From Candidatus Latescibacterota bacterium (GTDB taxonomy: Bacteria; Latescibacterota; MVCY01): a stretch of DNA of 6,200 nucleotides. The notes under the pieces are model-generated. The model saw only the letters and a list, made by a program, of their open reading frames with translations. It searched no databases and was not told where the DNA came from. Made by a program: the position numbers and the translations under genes. Every line of letters begins with the position of its first letter. Position 1 is the first letter of the stretch. The stretch is taken from positions 1 to 6,200 of the forward strand of contig DAOVDP010000077.1 of assembly GCA_030669445.1 (NCBI GenBank), in the 5' to 3' direction. Of this stretch, positions 5,365 to 6,200 are shown in pieces.

Positions 5365-5367
5365 ATA
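5107..5367 (-). repeat. Direct repeat, copy 2 (archease 5' part)
   Basis: Partner of 3956-4216, offset by 1151 bases in the same orientation, with about 88% identity and no gaps. Similarity ends near 5102, at the point where the encoded protein departs from archease. The toxin-antitoxin pair occupies the space between the two copies. Confidence 0.85.
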
Positions 5368-5432
5368 TGTAAGATTACCCTCTACAATCTTCGTCAAACT
5401 ATCGTGAACCAATCACTCTCCACAAATCCGGG

Positions 5433-6200
5433 TTAATCCTCTTTGTTCTCAGGGAAGAACATATTATCGGCGAATGCCTGCATAAAATCTCCTCGTCCAG
5501 AGAGTTCGATATATTCTATCTTTTGGGCGATCTCTGCAGCTTTTTTCCGGAGCCGGGCTGAGATCAAGGCTATCTTTGCTCCTTCTCCGGCGGCGTTTCC
5601 CACCGACTTTACCTTTTCAGGGGGCAGCGGCGGCAACAAGCCAGTCCGCAAGGCGCTTTCTTTACGCAAGTAGTTTCCAAAGGCGCCCGCCAGCAGAACC
5701 TCCGCTAAGTCTTTGTCCTCTGCCCCCAGTTCCTTTTCAAGCAGTTGAATTCCGGTAAAAATAGCCCCTTTGGCCAGTTGCAGCTCTCGTACATCCCGCT
5801 GGGTGATATAGACCGGCTGGCCGTGGGCGGATTCGTCGACCCGGGCCAGGATGAAGCGGAGACCGTTTTCTCCCGGCTCTATTCGCCTTTTGATCTGGTC
5901 GGTGGCCAAAGGACCTGTCGCTTCAGGCTCTAATATTCTGCCGCTGGGCTCAATCACTCCCACCTTGAGCATCTCTGCCACGGCGTCTAACAGTCCTGAC
6001 CCGCACAGTCCCCTGGGCCTGGCGCCCTCGATAGTGGTGTAATGGACATCACTGTCAACAGAGATCCGATCGATGGCCCCGGAGGCAGCCCTCATCCCGC
6101 AACTGATGCGCGCCCCTTCAAAGGCAGGTCCAGCAGCGGTAGCACAGGCCAACAGCCGCTCCCGGCTGCCCAGGACTATCTCCCCGTTTGTTCCGATGTC
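5433..6200 (-). CDS. RACo-like corrinoid-protein reductive activator (ASKHA/DUF4445 family), 3' part
   Basis: RACo-type proteins use ATP to drive electrons from a [2Fe-2S] cluster to the inactive Co(II) form of corrinoid proteins, as for the corrinoid iron-sulfur protein of the Wood-Ljungdahl pathway; relatives serve corrinoid methyltransferases. The reading frame is open to the window edge, so the start and the N-terminal ferredoxin domain lie outside; the TTG at 6152 is internal. The 255 visible residues begin DIGTNGEIVLG, an ASKHA nucleotide-binding motif, and continue with ACATAAGPAFEGA, GLCGSGLLDAVAEM, ITQRDVRELQLAKGAI, LLAGAFGNYLRKESALRTGL and SVGNAAGEGAKIAL, all characteristic of this family. 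The C-terminus looks complete, ending in TAA at 5433-5435. The corrinoid partner cannot be identified because upstream neighbours are not in view. No functional tie to the downstream RNA-repair genes is evident. Confidence 0.88.
   Translation of the reverse strand, partial: DIGTNGEIVLGSRERLLACATAAGPAFEGARISCGMRAASGAIDRISVDSDVHYTTIEGARPRGLCGSGLLDAVAEMLKVGVIEPSGRILEPEATGPLATDQIKRRIEPGENGLRFILARVDESAHGQPVYITQRDVRELQLAKGAIFTGIQLLEKELGAEDKDLAEVLLAGAFGNYLRKESALRTGLLPPLPPEKVKSVGNAAGEGAKIALISARLRKKAAEIAQKIEYIELSGRGDFMQAFADNMFFPENKED

Noticed and set aside
5011..5412. Longer archease paralogue starting at TTG 5412 (MVHDSLTKIVEGNLTY extension)
   Set aside because: There is no ribosome binding site, and the 16 extra residues have no counterpart in archease; homology to the intact copy begins at the ATG at 5364.

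Overview
The window looks like a piece of an anaerobic bacterial chromosome of roughly even GC (judged by eye). Strong AGGAGG-type ribosome binding sites and tightly spaced genes indicate Bacteria, although two genes are of archaeal type: the aspartyl-tRNA synthetase and the long-form RtcB with archease. A RACo/DUF4445-type corrinoid-protein activator at the right edge fits an organism with corrinoid-dependent methyl transfer, such as the Wood-Ljungdahl pathway or methyltransferases. I cannot name the species from this window.

Layout. On the plus strand, positions 1-679 hold the 3' part of a GalU-type sugar nucleotidyltransferase. A 99-base gap follows, carrying a dense cluster of palindromes with a TATAAT at its centre, and then a complete archaeal-type aspS (779-2080). 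A perfect 12-bp hairpin at 2086-2113 lies in the convergent gap before rtcB. Everything from 2228 to the right edge reads on the minus strand. In transcription order this is the end of the RACo-like gene (6200-5433), a C-terminally truncated archease paralogue (5364-5011), a type II antitoxin and RelE/ParE-type toxin (4864-4282), an intact archease (4213-3794) and rtcB (3658-2228).

The most interesting part is the RNA-repair block. RtcB ligates RNA ends bearing 2',3'-cyclic phosphate or 3'-phosphate and 5'-OH, and archease is its activator. Here the archease gene is partly duplicated: 261 bp match at about 88% by hand count, without gaps. A toxin-antitoxin pair sits between the partial and complete copies. 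If the toxin is a RelE-like ribonuclease, the locus puts an RNA-cleaving enzyme directly upstream of RNA-ligating enzymes. That may be a functional link or simply an insertion at a duplicated site; the sequence alone cannot decide. Two repeat-like elements (705-755 and 3700-3766) and a weaker one (4936-4965) lie in the gaps. One of them makes an over-long, probably wrong rtcB start look available.
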